Below, piece after piece: positions 1 to 30,290 of a stretch of DNA of 64,000 bases (its first letter is position 1; each line of letters begins with the position of its first letter). The DNA is from Mesocentrotus franciscanus (lineage: Eukaryota > Echinodermata > Echinoidea > Camarodonta > Strongylocentrotidae), in the NCBI GenBank assembly GCA_037976565.1, contig CP137672.1, positions 33,062,737 through 33,126,736 on the forward strand, read 5' to 3'. A program made the translations under genes and the position numbers. The notes under the pieces are model-generated. The model had not been told where the DNA came from. It searched no databases and saw only the letters and a program-made list of their open reading frames with translations.

Positions 1-2039
1 TCTTTAAATTAATCATTCGTTATGATGAGAGTTGACCTTGTATTCAATGAACATATATCTTTATGAGAAAAAAAACCCAATTTTAATCATATCATCCAGT
101 TTAATCGGCCTTCCTTATTTTTAAATATGATCAATAGTCCTTTTTACATGAGGACTTGCAAGAGATCTCGAAATAATACTGATAACAAATAGGCCTCTCT
201 TGGCACACGGCAACTCCATAATCATGACAGTTTTTGTCAGTGATTGTGAAAACATTCATCAGCATTCATCAATTTCGAACACAGGCTGCAGGAACCTCTG
301 TGGTGTTCTGTGCCAAATTTAGGTAGTGATTCCCTCGTTTGACTTGGCTGGCCTTCAATGGATTCACATGTACACATTCATGTTGCTCCAAAAAAAAATC
401 CTGCGAGGATTTTGCAGCGATGACTGATCCTAGACAACCTTGTATAGAGGGTAGTGGCTGTTATCCTGGGTTGGATTATTAGAGTCTTGATGCATCATTT
501 TCCTAGTAAGCTTGCTTTGCTGACGAAGTGCAAAGCACCCTCGCAGACCATATTAGTTGTCAGCTATTAGTTGAACTAGAGTGAAAACATCTGTTTTGAA
601 GAACCTAATTACCACTACTACTTGACCATATTATTATTATTATTATTTAAAAAGAAACTCCTGAAGAAAGAGCAGGAACGAATCCATTTTCCTCTTGAAA
701 GTATTTATAAAGAAGCTTTATGAATAATGAAGGTCTGAATATATCGTATCGGAGATAAATGCTAATTATGTAAGAGAGAAAATCATGATCACACATTTTG
801 GAGTCAACAAACGAAAGTTTATGCGGACGTTAATCAATTATAAGCAGAGAGGAGTGGTTTCGTGGACATTGCATTTTCGTTTTGATTAACGACGGATTAA
901 AAACATTTCGAAAATGATCCGGATCAATTTCATATGAGCTCCTAGTTATGTTTGAAATATTCTAATGTTGTTCTTTAGGAATATCGGTACGCCTTGCAGT
1001 TGATGCTAAGCTGTTTTGGTGACTTACGCAAACAGGACCTTAATGTAATCATAGTAATGTTACCCAGAGTAGAATCGAATCTGTTTTTCCTGTTCTGGGT
1101 CTGGTCGACTTGAGCTTCCCGGATGCTTTACATGTGGCCATAGTAAAAGCTTACACGAAAATCATCTTCTCTCCGTAACCATGAGTGACCCAACAGAAGT
1201 GTAGTCTTTAAAGGTTTTGTTTTAAACGGGGCGTGATCATCTTGATCAAGCAGTGCATCTGGCTTGGGAAACATGAAGGGGGGCATGAACAGAAGAAGAT
1301 AACGATAGAAAAGAAAGTATAGCTCAAGTTAGCAGCCCAAAGGTATGGCACTCATTTATTCGTATACTAAGACAGTCTTCTCTCTTTTAGTATTAAAGAG
1401 CCAGCCATTCCGTCTATGATTACCTTATGACAACTATAGCTAGAAAACTTATTGATCTTTTACTGTCCAACCACAGGCCTGCTTATGAAAATCCCCGTTC
1501 AAAATCACCCGAATAACTAGATTGGGTTGTTTTCATTTGATACCCATGATCTCATATTTGATGATTGATGACCGTCAAGGAAGTCGGAAGTTATGACTGA
1601 CGTCGCATGACTCGACATCGTCTACAGCTGGACCTTGGGGGAAGACTTGTTGATTTAAAATTATGTCATCATAAATGATAATCCGCAGGATAGCGACTTT
1701 GATAAACAACTACTAATCTTCATTAATAATATTGTTATGAAATGTCCACCTTATCGTTACGAAGATCGAGTAATTATTAAGGAGTCACAAGGCAAAGCAT
1801 CCTTTAAAATTCCCAAATGACCACCAAAATACCAGCAAAGAGTAAGAACGACCCTCTTTTTGTGACATTTCCCATGAAATATTCCCTTCAAAGTAATTGT
1901 GTAGATCCCTGTTTTACGGATGTTATAATTCTATAAAACTATCAAGATAACTTTCATTATAATGCTTTCACAGAAAATGTGCACATAATTATGCGATCAT
2001 TCTACAGATATTCACAATTACAAATAGAGACATTCTTAC
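1..2039. other. No recognised gene (probable intron of the exon-1 gene at 2040-2183)
   Basis: AT-rich sequence with a short (TTA)n tract near 631-648. If the exon at 2040-2183 is real, this stretch is the start of its first intron on the minus strand. I searched by eye for a following minus-strand exon and found none that I can support. Confidence 0.4.
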
Positions 2040-2183
2040 CGTTCCCATTGCGACCTCATCGTCGTCGTCGTCTTCCTCTTCGCTCGATGCTCCAACAAGC
2101 ACCAACCCCATCATCATGAGATGCATTAACACCGTCATCAACCTTCTTAGGCTCATCCCGAGTAACTTTTTCGCGCTCGACAT
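2040..2183 (-). CDS. First coding exon of an unidentified secreted acidic protein (partial)
   Basis: An ATG at 2183 opens 48 codons that end at a good donor (ACG|GTAAGA, exon end 2040, phase 0). The product starts with a basic stretch and then a Met/Leu-rich hydrophobic core (residues about 15-31, ending LVLVGA), which looks like a signal peptide. It is followed by a run of three Glu and five Asp (SSEEEDDDDDEV). That suggests a secreted or lumenal protein with an acidic N-terminus, such as a calcium-binding or matrix protein, but I do not recognise the family. Translation past 2040 soon hits a stop, as expected for intron. The downstream exons must lie further left, within 1-2039 or outside the window. 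It could also be a chance ORF next to a donor-like site. Confidence 0.4.
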
Positions 2184-5100
2184 CGTCGTGGAAGTCGATC
2201 GAACAAGAATCTTGTCAAGGATCTCCTTTCGTCAGGACGATATTCCTATTTACGATGACGCCCAGTGGCAGACGATACGGGAAAGTGCAATTTGAAACGG
2301 CGGGAAACAACAAATTGCCCCTTGTGTGTGCATAGAAATTGAAAGGTGCAGTGTAGGCCTGTAAAACTGAAAAAGTGATGGACTATTGTTGTTTCCTATG
2401 GTGCCACTTTGATGTTAAAACAGAGGGTTGAGTTTAAAGAGGGAGAGAGATTGTTCCCCCTAGTTACTGGATCAAGGGACGGCTGCACCACTGAAAGAGT
2501 CGTGATCAAATAAAAACCAGCTTGCGGGAATCCGCGCGCTCTCGACTATCTGACTCACTTTCCTGTACATGCATGCATGCTTGCCTGGCTGGCTATTGAC
2601 TGCGTAACGTCGTCACATTGTGCGCGCGAATATCACACTTTCGCGATCAAGGCCTTGATAACGGGATAATGAAGAGACAGGCTGATTATAACAAGATACC
2701 TGGATATATCAGGTGTTTATGATGCAGTTGAAGTAAAAGAGAGAAAGGAGACGAAAAATTGGCCTAGTAATCATGACAGTTGTATCAGACAAATTTAATC
2801 ATACTTAATGTGTATTTCAAACAGAAGAACTTGCCATATAAATACTGTACATCCGTTTCGTAGAAAGAAAAAAATCTTGAATACGAAATGATAGATGTAA
2901 AAAACGCAGGACACATAAAATTAGAAGGAAGATATAGATAAAGAAATTACTTGATGTTATTTTTTTTTACAAGAATCTTTCTTTCAGTTCAAGTTCAATC
3001 TATTCGATTAGATTTTTGTTAAAATATTAACAAACTTACAAATACAGACATATAGAATGCAGATACAGATGATAAATGGAATTGATAGTATTTTAAAAGA
3101 CTACGGCGAAACAGTCCCCTTAAGTTAGTATTACTACACAAGATTGACAATATACGTATACCATATAAATGGATTTAGTGTATTGTAAAATTCCCACGAA
3201 TTCACCCTTTCGTTTACTAGTGAAATTACATGTATAAACTGAAAAATCACCTTATAGATAGCATGATTTTTTTCCGAAATATTCTTCTCGTGGTACAAAG
3301 AAAATGCATTTTGTTTTAAATCAATACCAGTTATTCCCTTTTGTCGATACTCTACTAAAAAATAATTCATTCTGAAATCTCCGAGATTGTTCTCCTTTCA
3401 CGTCATGAAACAAATTAATAGCAATCACATTACTTTCGTAACCAGGTCAAAATGTCGAATAAAACCTTTAGTCGTAAAGATTATGACAAAGATATAAGTC
3501 ATCATCTCATGATGTGTGTTCGTGAATTCACCTGTACACTGACACACAATTGAAGGGGCTTACTCTTTAGCACCTGTTAAAAGCGATTTGCACTCGTCCA
3601 ATAAACTCTATATATCAAAATCTGCGGAAATGTCATTTGATATTTCATGTTATACTTTCAGGCCTGGTTCTCCTACACGATAACAACTATGGTAACACCT
3701 ACAATATCAGGCAGTTACGAATGGCGGGGGGGGCACAACCGGTCTCCCCCTTTAAAAAAAAAACCCAAATCGGCATCGTTTTTTTACTCAGTACACTAAC
3801 CCCAAATTCCCCATTGATTATCTAGTATATAGTTAGAACCCATCACCTGCATCTAACAGTACAAAAAGAGTTATCTTTCGCTCTTATTTTAGAGTTATCC
3901 ACAAAATATAGTACTAGATAGTATCTTGTTCATGGCAGATTCGTAACATAGGTGAAAACTTTACACGGCAACTGGATATCGACAAAAATCACGCGTAAAT
4001 ATAGTTCACTCAACTCATAGTGAATAGAAATCTTACCCCTTCTAGAAACCAGATACATTAGGATATGAGCTATAATGGGTAATGAAAGTAAATTGAGATT
4101 TCAGTGTAGAAGAACCTAAGTATTTGATGACCAATAGTTGAAACTGATCGTTAAAATGATTGCGCTGATTGAAGCACTGGACTCTTTCCCTCGAATATGG
4201 TAACCCCCTGAATAATATTGATGGAATATGCATATTCGCCGTAACTATAGGTGGTAACAGATTTACTAAGGCTGAGGCTAAACCGATTATCACAAATTTT
4301 TCTACATTATTTTGTTAGCACAATTTCGTCCTGTGCTCTGACAAAAAAGTATATGACAACATTTTTATTTAATTTGTTAAAATTCCTCAACCTGGACACT
4401 TAAAAATACTATTAATACTTTATTTAATATGACCAAGTTTTTCCTGAAGCAAAGAGAATTAATAGAAATTAATGTCAAGAATGTGACACTATGGAAACCT
4501 TAATCATGGTAGCTCGGCTAAATCCGGTGTAATAATCGTATTTCGTGCGTTGTTTAAATCAGACTATCAATAAATATCAATAAAATCAAGAATACATCCA
4601 TTAATACTTAGATAATATATGTGGATTATTCCATCGACACATATTTCGTTGTGGACCTTAGTGTTCTGTGGACTGATAAGATCTTAGGATTATTATTGAT
4701 ATCGATTTTGACACGTGAAGATATTCATAGAATATGCAAATATATCAAAATCAACCTTCGCTTTCCTATTCATATAACACTTTCCAAATCTATATTTATA
4801 TATTCTTTGGGTTGGGAATTGATAATAATCAAGTTATCTCATCGATCAAATGGTGTAGTTTGTTTTTAAAAAAGGGGGGATTTTAGAGATATGTTTTTGC
4901 TAAGCCTCCTACACGTGCCACAAAGAGGAGGCGGCATCTTGTATGTTGAAGGGACGTGTCGTTGAATTTGTTCAACAATTTCTAACTTTGTAGCCCTATC
5001 ATGACACAAACTTGGTAAAATTCGCATTTGACTGAATTAGTTAATACGTTATTTGTATTGCATTTCTAGTATTGCGGATAAATATATGGTGACTCATATA

Positions 5101-8100
5101 AACCCAAATACCCATTGTTGTGATATATAGACTTGCCCCCTATTAGTCATAATTTCATCGGTATGGGGCTCAAGTAAGTGGCGGATTTAGGGGGCACTTT
5201 TAAAACCCATTATGGCATATCTAATTCTCAAGAGAAAAATGTACCTCTTAACTGCGTTCTTGTGCCTCCTTTCAAATTTTAGACTAAAAGGCATATATAT
5301 AACTATATTGGCATGTAATAGATTTATTGAATGAAATATTTCACCTTACAATGTAATAACAGTTTCCAACCTTTTTTTACCTTGTTGAAATATTATTTTC
5401 ACCCCCCCCCCCTTTTGTGTAGACTCCTGGATCTGCTCTTGGTTGAAGTCCCAAAGAATAATGTCAAGTGCGAAGGTGACTCATTCGACATGTGAAAACC
5501 ATTGTTTTACACACTGATTAGCGAAGCATTGTTCTCCAAAGAAGCTTTTCAATGCCCTTGTAATTATTGTGAGACTGTATCCAAGGTGAAAACGAATTCA
5601 TTTGTACGAATGAAAATTTGCGTAGTTTGGATTGACCATATTAATTCTTATTGTTAAGAAGGGCTTCATTGCCATTTAAATTAAGCAATATATAGGAAGG
5701 AAGTACATTTTAGGGTCTTAATTTTTTATTCTATCATTTTTATATCAACTCCATTTAAAAGAACGAAATGAATTTATTGACCTTTAGTTGTTTAGATCAG
5801 TGAGAGGTGTGCTTACCTGTAAAAATTCAATAAAGATAGCTGTATCAAGTTTAGCGACCTCTTATCTATCATAATTATTTGTCATGGAGTATTATGATGA
5901 TTATCATGAAAAGAAATATTTTATTTCAATTATATGTTTCAGAAAATGCTTTAATTCTTATTCAACTACGCCCCTTTACATCTACCCCTGTATTTACTCC
6001 TATGTGAAAGTGATCCTTCAGATTGCTGGCTGTGATGTTGATTGTAATGAGGAGAGAAATTTACCTCTTCTAATTCCGGTCAATCAAGTTCGTAACTGCA
6101 CTTTCACTGTGAGATGGGTTAAAAATCTTCTGAGCATTAAATTATTACAAGGCCTGGGATTTCCTTAACGCTTACCCTGAACATGTTACATTGAGAAGTC
6201 AGAACTCTTGGCAAGACCTGTTAGGGGATCAGTGTCTACGAGAAACCTTGGGGATGAAACAGCTGACTCAAAAGACTAAAGAGACACCTTATATAAGGAG
6301 GTCGATTTATTAAAGGTACGTTTTCATTTCATTTACTTAAGTCTTCTCGCACTGTTTTTATATCTTCATGCAGAACATTAATGCAAAAGAAATATCTATT
6401 TAATTTGAACTTCATATAATTATATGTTTATTGAGTCAATTTTATTCAGCCATGCAAGGTGGACTCGTCTGGATTATTTCGTTTCATAACTGTATATAAG
6501 CTGTGATATGTCTCCTTTCAAAACAAATCTTTGTTATCAATCCCTTGGCCAACAAAATACAAAGATAGAGATTTTGTACTTACAAAAACTTAATTTTCGG
6601 GATATTGAGAATGGGGTTCTCAGGATTCCACACATATTGCAGGACATTGGTTCTAAAACAGCATATGATTTTTAAAGATAATTTTCAGACACAGAGCCCC
6701 TTCACTATTTATCTCTTCTGACACCTGCCCCAAAGCAGTGCCGTTGCCATAGTACCGAAGTTTATAAAGGACTAACGACCTTGCTAGGAACGGTGACGAA
6801 TAAAGTGTTCTTAAGATAAACGGATCCCATCCACCCGCCCCTAGTCGCCATAATCCTCACTGTACAATCTAAGAAAAAATGGCTCTATCTAAAGCCATTT
6901 AAAGGGTAACCAAACTTTAATGATGTTAAAAGTCACCTTATATGTTATAAATAAGCAGCTCCTTTTGAGGTGGTAGCAATCACCATTTCGAACCAGCGGC
7001 CCATTTAAATACTAATTTATCATCAAGCATCAAAAGCACATTTTGAACCAGGAGCTTCGTTTAGGTGTTCGTAATCAACTCGTTCGTTCGTGTCTCCTTA
7101 GATCAAGATATCTTGATATCTTGATATCTTATAGTAATCAACTATACTATACCCTTGAACATGGAGCTTATCATTAACACCCTAGAACACCTTTAATCGA
7201 GAAGTTGGTGTAAAAGTTTAGGCATCTTTTCAGAGCTTTGAAAAAAATATTTGTTGGCAGTAACTATAATGACTGCAAATCCATTTCTCTCCTTCAACCA
7301 TCGCCGCCACAATGAGATCTTGATTATTGCATTTCTTCTACTTCTTTCTATTCCTTCATTAATATTCTTCATCCTAGTTTGCTCTTATTCTTCGCCTTTT
7401 TCCCTTCATTTTGCCCTTCGTCATTGCCTTTCCGATAAAAATCGGTCAACACCCACGAGAGCGACCGACAGCCAACAAAAACATTAACTTTTCCTACAGT
7501 CCCTATCTTGGTCGTATTCATGGGCTGTCGGTTTAGCGGACCGAGGTCTTGTACACCTTTCTGAAGTTTCGGTCTCGTAGGCTGTCAGTATACCATGTAT
7601 ACTGGGATGTCTCCGGAAAAAAACCAAACAAACAAACAACCAAACATACAAACAAAACTTCCAAACATTATTTTCTCACCTTGGGTTCTATTTTGCCCAC
7701 CACAAACACTCTCTTCTTGTCCTTTTTCCTGATTTTAACATGTCAAATAGTGCATTTAGCTGATGCCATCACTTTATAAAGTACGATTGTAAAACTACAC
7801 GGCTAAAAATAATTGTTAAAATCTAAAGAGTGTACCAAAGTGTGCATGGCGATATGTGGGCTAAATATAGAAATTTAATTGGCCTAAAGTATGATCAGAA
7901 AAGACTGATGTAAAGCAAAAATAATCATGCATGATTAGGTATGACTATTATGTTCGTGAACTTTTTATGACCAAACTTTGATAAACCGACAAGATAAAAT
8001 GAGAATGTGTGGTCATCATTTATCCATGTATTGTGATTAGTTCGACTAATATTACTGTCTCATGTTACCCGTAATTAATACAAAGCAATTAACCTAATTA

Positions 8101-8495
8101 GGTTCGTTATTATATCTGGGCGTGACTGTGTTTTATTTACTTCTATAATCCTGGCATACATTTTAAATGACGAATTTTGGCAAATACATGCACCTCCATT
8201 CATTCAAGTGAAAAGTTCGTTTGTAGTACTAGTATCTGTAACTTTTTCGAAAAAAATGAACTCAGCGTTGTGTTTATACAAAAGAAAATGTGAAAAACTG
8301 GAAAAATGTTTAGTAGAAGGCGGGCGAAATCCCCGAAATCTTATTCCAGGGGAAACTATTCAGCATTATCCTCTTTAATATAGCCCCCCCCCCTTCACCA
8401 TCGCTCTTCCGTGGGATAGCTTCGAGGAGGCCGTCGGGATTCCCGCGGAAAAATATTCCCGGGAACACACAAACTGTTGGACATGAGTAGTACCT

Positions 8496-8658
8496 CAGGG
8501 CCCCGTCTTACAAAGAGTTGATATCAATCGCAACTTATTTGCGATTGATATATATCGCAACTATGTACATAAGAGATAGGAGACTGCAAACTTGCGATTG
8601 TTTGGAGGACTTGCGATTGATTTGGATCAATCGCAAGTCTTTGTGAGACAGGGCCCTG
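8496..8658. mobile_element. Foldback (MITE-like) element with 'CAGGGCCC..GTCT.ACAAAG' ends
   Basis: The left end reads cagggccccgtcttacaaag and the right end, reverse-complemented, reads cagggccctgtctcacaaag. The interior repeats 'ttgcgattgat' in both orientations, so most of the 163 bp can fold into a hairpin. There is no coding capacity. The ends resemble those of 39249-39398 (CAGGG.CCC.TTTCA) and, more loosely, 61531-61811 (GTTTCACAAAG), so these are likely related non-autonomous families. Confidence 0.65.
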
Positions 8659-10008
8659 GTCTGCTGTATCTTGGGTAGCGTTTCACGAAACCGCGAATAC
8701 TAACACGCGTTTCAGTGCATCGGATGTCTGCGAATGTGTACCTGAGACAGTCTCATGAAACAACGCCCTGTATTCGTTCATCACATCAATCCATCAGTCC
8801 AACCAATAAATACGACTGTCCAACCGCGATGACCTATCTTGCTCGTGGTGACAGGTTTAGGACTTTATAGAAATGATTAAGTAGCCGTGATGATGTAATG
8901 GCTAAAGACTTAGGGGCGAAGTGAAAGGGGTATGCAAAGAGAAAGATGAAGGTGCTAATAGTACGAAGATCGAATTGAAGCAGAAAATAGACGAAGGAAG
9001 AATAAGATGGGATATTTGTAGTAGTGGTGGATGGGTGGTGTGTGGAGGGGGGGGGGGTTGTACATAACAAACATTATTACCCCCTTGTGCAATGTGTTTA
9101 ATTGCACCCCTTTACAAATCCTTGATCGCCCCTTATAGCTTGAGACGTGGGTGGAGAAGAATGAAAATATCACGAAAACTATAAATAAATTCGTGAAGGA
9201 GGACATCTTTATTTGGATGTCTACGATATAAAGTTATGTTCTGTATTAACGAATCTTCGATTAGAATTTATATGTTCTTATATTAAAAAAGAAAAAACAT
9301 ATATTCAACTCGCCTTTTGTTTCCTATGATATCTTTCCGTCGGTTTCACTTGCAAATGATTAGCTTCAAAGCCCTTCCCTCATGCTAGATAGTAATTTCA
9401 ACTCGTTTCATTTTTCTATACTGTACTGAGAACTTGTCTTGAGGTAATTTTTCCTTCCTGAGAGGTGTTCCTTCGCTAAGAAACTAAATTCTTAAAGTCA
9501 TATTTAGATGAAATAACCATGTTTTCAAGAAAGGGGCCACTATGATTGAACTAATCATCGTTCCGACGCATGGCGTTCTCTGATAGAAATTTAGAAATCT
9601 ACTCCTTTGATACGTTGAAGAAAAATGCATAACAGTCTTTCATGTATTGGCATGACTTGTTTCAGCCATTCTTTCTTTTTTAGAACAAAGACAAAATAGC
9701 CGTATTTACTCTAGTATTATTCTTAAATAAATATTATGCGGCCATGGAATATGGCAACCTTGGTTCAAAACTATTCACAAAAGTTAACAATGAAACTCGA
9801 ATGAAACCAAATTGACAAGAGAATTGACGATTGACCTACGTCTATGAATGATAATACATGTCGAACTATCATTGTCTTCCTAATTGGCAGTAATTAACGG
9901 ATGCATAGCATATGCCATTGATAAATTCTAAATCAAATTGTATGAGGACAATAAATTGTTAATTGAAAGGACGCCGTAGAAAAATCATAATGATAATACT
10001 ATCATTAA

Positions 10009-10075
10009 CGATGATGATGATGATGATGATGATGATAATGATAATTATAATAATAATATTGATGATGATGATGAT
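10009..10075. repeat. (GAT)n trinucleotide microsatellite
   Basis: About eight GAT units, an imperfect AT-rich spacer, and a second GAT run. Noncoding. Confidence 0.85.
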
Positions 10076-12060
10076 AGTTAACATTAATCAAAGTTGAAAA
10101 AATATATATTTTCCTCGCTCAAATTGTGATTATTGATGTATATTTGAAATCTAAGTCCATTAAAAATCAATAACTCATTGCATTGGTCACTGTCCAAAAT
10201 TGGAATATGTCATATCCGCGAGTAGTTTATCCATAGCTTAGTAAATAAACCAAACAATGCTATATCATCTCATTACCATGGTTACATGATATTCAAACAT
10301 TTGTCTTTTTACAAATAATCCTATACAACGCATTTGGAAAGTGTCCAGACATACTGCGTATCAATAAGCGATAAACGATTTATTTATAAAAATGGTGTAG
10401 ATCAGTCCTCCACTTTATTCTAACATTAAATTATCAATTAAAATTAATTTGATTTCGACCGCTTATTCCATCATCAATATGACGTCATTTAGCACATTGT
10501 GTCGACAATGGGTTTTAAAAAAATATATTGGAAAAAAGGACACAAATGTATGTGTAAATATATACAGTTAAAATATAGGGATCGGAACAACAAGATCGAG
10601 ATTATGGAGAGAGGTGGTATCGAGAAAAATGATAGGAAAGCAGATACTATAGAGAGCACTATACAGTATAGAGATATAATGACTGGGAGAGAAAGGGAGA
10701 GAGGGGAGGAAAGGGGCAAGAACGGAGAAAGGAAGAGGGACTGTGAAAGGGGACAGAGAGAGAGAGAAAAAAAGACCATTCATTACATCCCAAGATCCCC
10801 CAACAGAAAGGTCGTTGGCTATTAATGAATGACATTGAGTGAAAATGATTCACAATAGAGCATTGTCTGAACAGATACAAGTAAAAACTAAAAGCAGTGG
10901 GTGACATTATGTCCCTCATCAAGTACGGAAACGCACTCGGAAATCGTTTTCAGAATCAGAGCTGAAAATACCCGATTGTTGGTAAAATTCGGTGATGAAA
11001 AGGCATCTTCATTGCGGAATACAATGCTACGACCAGAAATGAATTAGTCTTGATCTAGTAAACTAACGCTCTGCGATCAGTTATAATTTCCCTTCACATA
11101 TTATCACTATCTTATTCTAATTCGCTTCTATTCGTTTCTTGTTTTTCCTTAATGAGACCAAAAATGGGACAAGTGAGTTTTATTTCTACTGAATTTCAAC
11201 TCTTATGCTGTCTTATACAGTGCTAAAAATATATGTTACAGGGCGAACTTTCTTGTAGGAGACTGTAACACCGATTTATATATAGAACGTTGCCATAGCT
11301 TTAATAATAGGGGTTCTTGCTTGTGTTAACACTCACGATAACAAAAAACACTAACAACTTTCTTTTCCAAAATCCCCTCTTACTTGTCATTCGATCGTTC
11401 TGACATAATAACAATTTCGCACGATAAAGTCTTACTTGTATCGTTATTTTTATTATCCCGTTTAAGTCCAACATACTGTATTATAATGTCTTCAAAAGAT
11501 GACAACGCAAAAGAGATGCAGCATTACAGTACGGGAAAGAATTGGAGGATATCAAGCTGTACAGACTGAGTATTGATGAATCAGAGATTTAACCCTGACA
11601 TGCTAAACGTGGATATGAGTTCATCATCTCAAACAAACGTTAGTAAACTAGCACAAATAATGACCCCCACCTCCCCCTTCCTCCCCTCACCTTGGGGAAA
11701 TTCATTCGGTTTTATCTCCCCCCTTGCTCTCTCCGCACGTTTGCACGCAAGATGGGTGTTCTAAATTTGTCCATTCCGTCTGAAGCTCTGACAGGAAATT
11801 GTGAGCTCGTTCTCCTTTTTACTTCTGTGTCTATTATTTCGACAGTAAAAAAAGAAGGCTTGGAGTTTGAACTTGAGATACACCCCACCTTCAAGCGCCC
11901 TATCAAAACTTAATCGGTATTGTGCAAAAATAGTATAGATTTATATTTATTTATATATTATTTGCTTAAGTTTTCAAATAATGATAACAGTCTAATATTT
12001 ATCGACGTGCATTATATGAAATCGAAGACCAGTCTCAGTCTTAATCCTACATCCACCCCT

Positions 12061-12115
12061 TCTTTCTCTCCCCCCCCCCTTCCCTCTCTCTCTCTCTCTC
12101 TCTTTCTGTCTGTCA
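12061..12115. repeat. Polypyrimidine / (CT)n tract
   Basis: A C-run followed by about ten CT units and CTGT variants. One of many (CT)n/(GA)n tracts in the window. Confidence 0.8.
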
Positions 12116-14109
12116 CATTCTAATCATCTACAAATTTGTGATGAACAGGGGTGACGATAGAGGGGGTGGTTCCCCTGTAAAATGTTATGTAGTCCTGACC
12201 AGTTTGAAAATCTGACGACCAATCTTTTACCCTTGTCGGCATATCTTAAAATCTTGGGACTTCCCCCTTTTTCTCTTTGCTTATTGGACATTCAATGGCT
12301 AAGTTGGTAGCAATCATGGTCTTCCTTACGCCCTCCTCCGCCCAAGATTATCTCTATAGCGACGCCCCTGGTGACAAAGACAGACATAGAAGAAACATAT
12401 CAATTGACATTACTTCCGAATTTATTGAATTTTAATTTTGGTCAAGACAATACAGACTTAAATAAGACAATTCATTTTTGAAATGCAGATGTGTGAGGAA
12501 TTTGAAATAGCATTATGTACATGATACATAGTATCCACGAAACATCAGGAACATAGAAATTGTGATTGCAAACATTTTCCAAAAATCATCAATAAAAACA
12601 CACGTTTTATCAAAATCAAGGAACAATACAACATATTTTACGACCACTTTTTGTTTTCTTTTGACAAAGAAGCAATTTCAAAATATACAGCATATAATGT
12701 AAAGCTATTTAAATTCTAATATTCTCAGGTCATTATTTTGAACAACTGATTGGTCATAATGGTCTTCAACGAAAAGTGTAGTGTACTATGGCATACATAC
12801 ATTTTACGGGACAATCTTAGAGTGAAAAACAAAAGACATCTTGAAAATATTTGCAATCGTCAAACAACACTTGCCTGCAAGTATCAATACACAAAATTAA
12901 AAAAAACAGATATTGTAATTTACATGTCAGCTTTTAACAAAATATGAAATGTAATGCTTGTATATATCAGAGTGTGTAATAATACGAAAAGCCCGTTGTT
13001 GTCTTAATTATACCCCGATAATCTTTGCATATAAAGTAATATTAAATAAATGTTAGTGCTGATATGACACAGCATGAAATGGTAATTGCACATATTTTGT
13101 GACTCGCCCGCGAGTAATGCATATGGCAATGATGGAGGTTGGCATATTCATCTACATAATGAAAGAATTCTAAGAATTCTAAATTCTAGAATTTCTATAG
13201 TATAAGAGTATTTCTAAAATAATCTGTAGGTCTACACTAAAGTATCAAGACGTTTTACAATAAGATTTCGTGTCGAGTAAACTTACATAAATAATTTGGT
13301 CTACACAATATATTTTATTTTTGATTGAAAACAGCTCAATTCTCAAGCAGCAATAATAAAAAAGTTATAGCGCCATCACTAATACAAATCATCATCAAAT
13401 ATTCACACTCTTCAACACTAAAGCTATGCATTTCTCTCGTAGTTTTCATCTTAATTTCTATTGTGTTTAAGGTTTGACGAAATATTATGTACATAACTTT
13501 TACGAAAATTGCTAAAAGGAACAAATGTACATAAAATGATATTATGCAGGATTATATTGATATCATTTCGAAGAGATGGAAATATGTCTGAATGATTACA
13601 AATTTGATAAATACATAATGGAAAATATTTACTTGACTTGTTTAGTTAATGCCCTTGTAATATGCTTCTTATAAAAAACAATATTAGTCGGACGTGTCGA
13701 TTTGGAAAGAAATTATCTCAAATTCCACACAATCATTTTTATCTAAATGATCTTACATTATTATCAACAAAACGTATGATCTTTTTTAAAATAATCATAA
13801 TCAATCGGACACTTCTTTAAAAACGTCCGCAATGATTGTCGGAAACTACATTAGGCAAAACCTTCCATTAGAATTATTAAACGGCTGGAGAACATCATAG
13901 CCGACAGAACAACCAAATGTGCTGCAAGACCGGACTTACTGTACAATGGACTCAAGTCTCCAACAACTTCAATCGTGATAGCAAGAGCAATTTTCACAAG
14001 CTGGACTCTGAGGTATGTTTCCGTCTGAAGTTTTTCTCAATATTACTTCCATTCGTCACTTACCAGAATAAGATTCCTTTCATTTAAGAAATGGTAATTT
14101 GGAGGGCTT

Positions 14110-14115
14110 TTTAAT
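14110..14115 (-). terminator. Candidate poly(A) signal of the MMP gene
   Basis: ATTAAA on the minus strand about 115 nt beyond the stop codon at 14231. A canonical AATAAA lies much further on (13314-13319). Which one is used cannot be told from sequence alone. Confidence 0.3.
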
Positions 14116-14230
14116 CATTCTGAAACCCTTGAAGAACATTTTGCCATATTTCAACAATCATTATTATTTTCTAAAGCAAAATATGGGCTCTCGTACAAGT
14201 AAAGAAAGTACCCACTAAACGATTCCCAGC

Positions 14231-30140
<15,910 letters not shown>

Positions 30141-30284
30141 GCAATGTCTTCTGCGAAGTTCAGGAGCAAAGGAAGAAATGAACGTGCGAACGCCTCGTTG
30201 GTTGAGTTGTAATCAATCTTGCCGAGCTGCGTGTAGATACAAATAGAACAGCCACCTTTTGCCTTTCGACAAGCATACGGAAGG

Positions 30285-30290
30285 TATATA
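30285..30290 (-). promoter_or_regulatory. Candidate TATA box of the MMP gene
   Basis: TATATA about 145 bp upstream of the first ATG on the minus strand. It would predict transcription starting near 30255 and a 5' leader of about 115 nt. It is a short motif in an AT-rich genome, so the support is modest. Confidence 0.35.

Larger units (their letters stand above)
2184..14109. other. Intergenic region, no gene supported
   Basis: About 12 kb with no exon I can support on either strand. The open frames here are short, rich in Ile/Tyr/Phe or Ser/Pro, and carry no recognisable motif. It contains poly-C/poly-G runs (about 5401, 8381, 9048), a foldback element (8496-8658), GAT trinucleotides (about 10009-10075), a GA-rich block (about 10680-10770) and a CT tract (about 12061-12115). 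Confidence 0.6.

Noticed and set aside
5884..6168. 94-codon plus-strand frame with several Cys
   Set aside because: No family match, no good splice sites, and AT-driven composition like the surrounding noncoding DNA.
10489..10825. Overlapping Ser/Leu-rich and Arg/Glu-rich open frames on both strands
   Set aside because: They lie over a GA-rich simple repeat, which lacks stop codons in several frames. No domain or splice support.
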